Source of the DNA: [Phormidium] sp. LEGE 05292 | GTDB lineage: Bacteria > Cyanobacteriota > Cyanobacteriia > Cyanobacteriales > Aerosakkonemataceae | NCBI RefSeq assembly: GCF_015207735.1 | Contig: NZ_JADEWG010000053.1 | Location: 1-40,597, forward strand | DNA length: 40,597 nucleotides | Reading direction: 5' to 3' | Part shown: positions 40,132-40,597 of the stretch, one piece after another | How the letters are laid out: each line of letters starts with the position of its first letter | Numbering within the stretch: the stretch's first letter is position 1 | Notes under the pieces: model-generated | Told to the model about the DNA's origin: nothing | The model's database searches: none | What the model saw: the letters and a program-made list of their open reading frames with translations, nothing else | Made by a program: the position numbers and the translations under genes

Positions 40132-40597
40132 ATGTCCGTACAATTCCAAAAAGAATTTGATATTGTTGTTGTTGGTGCAGGACACTCCGGTTGTGAAGCT
40201 GCACTTGCTACCGCACGACTCGGTTGTAGTACCTTACTTTTAACCCTTAATCTTGATAAAATTGCTTGGCAACCTTGTAACCCCGCAGTGGGTGGGCCAG
40301 CGAAGTCTCAATTAACATACGAAATCGATGCACTTGGGGGCGAAATCGGCAAAATGACCGATCGCACTTACCTGCAAAAACGAGTGCTAAACTCTTCTAG
40401 AGGGCCAGCAGTTTGGGCTTTACGCGCACAAACAGATAAGCGAGAATATGCAGCAGTAATGAAGCGAATTGTCGAAAACCAACCCAATTTGACAGTCCGC
40501 GAAGGCATGGTAACGGATTTAGTTTTGGGGAAAAACGAAGAAATAATTGGGGTTGAAACTTACTTCGGTGTGGCATTTGGATGTAAAGCAGTAATTC
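40132..40597 (+). CDS. mnmG: tRNA uridine-5-carboxymethylaminomethyl modification enzyme MnmG (5' part)
   Basis: The first 155 residues are inside the window and the gene runs off the end. [20 protein letters not shown] then [11 protein letters not shown] is the FAD-binding GxGxxG start of MnmG (GidA). [30 protein letters not shown] and [21 protein letters not shown] are nearly invariant in the family. With MnmE it modifies the wobble uridine of several tRNAs. The full protein is usually about 630 residues. The start ATG follows a weak ribosome-binding site. Confidence 0.97.
   Translation, partial: MSVQFQKEFDIVVVGAGHSGCEAALATARLGCSTLLLTLNLDKIAWQPCNPAVGGPAKSQLTYEIDALGGEIGKMTDRTYLQKRVLNSSRGPAVWALRAQTDKREYAAVMKRIVENQPNLTVREGMVTDLVLGKNEEIIGVETYFGVAFGCKAVI

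Overview
This is chromosomal DNA from a cyanobacterium, most likely a filamentous one. The evidence is psbB and psbT (photosystem II), a Ycf46-type AAA ATPase, a serine/threonine kinase fused to a ligand-binding domain, dozens of HIP1 octamers (GCGATCGC), and short repeats of cyanobacterial type (GAAGGCA heptads, CATCTGCGTT decamers, AGGACGCAGAG-type runs). There are no rRNA genes, no tRNA genes that I can see, and no CRISPR array. Core and accessory segments alternate.

Layout. 1-3.2 kb: YceD/DUF177, Ycf46, an SH3 protein and a small membrane protein, all on +. 3.2-6.8 kb: a cobalamin-binding-type solute-binding protein and a large membrane glycosyltransferase with C-terminal TPRs, both on -. 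6.9-9.6 kb: a small unknown protein and a SulP anion permease carrying STAS and cyclic-nucleotide-binding domains. 9.7-13.9 kb is an accessory island: an unknown gene, a type II restriction-modification pair (YhdJ/M.EcoKII-like methyltransferase overlapping a probable endonuclease), a translationally coupled pair of tiny genes lying between two copies of the endonuclease 3' end, and an ATP-grasp protein. 14.1-21.2 kb (all -): proline dehydrogenase/P5C dehydrogenase, a Uma2 nuclease, a prohibitin and the kinase-receptor fusion. 21.3-26.6 kb (+): endonuclease V and a 1491-residue hybrid histidine kinase. 26.8-31.9 kb (-): a DUF3102 protein with a degenerate methyltransferase domain, two GT4 glycosyltransferases and a HAD phosphatase. 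32.1-36.5 kb (-): rpsA, nrdR, psbT and psbB, a housekeeping and photosynthesis block. 36.5-40.1 kb: a TnpB pseudogene, three unrecognised genes and a RelE-type toxin-antitoxin pair. The window ends inside mnmG (+).

The most interesting points are these. (1) The restriction-modification locus probably recognises ATGCAT, and I found no ATGCAT anywhere in the window. (2) A 58-bp near-identical direct repeat of the endonuclease gene end brackets the small gene pair. (3) The DUF3102 protein keeps the frame of a DNA methyltransferase but has lost both catalytic motifs; a CRP-like site with three 10-bp iterons lies upstream of it. (4) Dispersed repeats have entered coding sequence: they encode a loop of the membrane glycosyltransferase and the last residues of the Uma2 protein. 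(5) A TnpB gene has collapsed by one internal deletion, and its right end supplies the stop codon of the neighbouring gene. No complete new multi-gene defence system is evident; the island and the DUF3102 locus are the best places to look.
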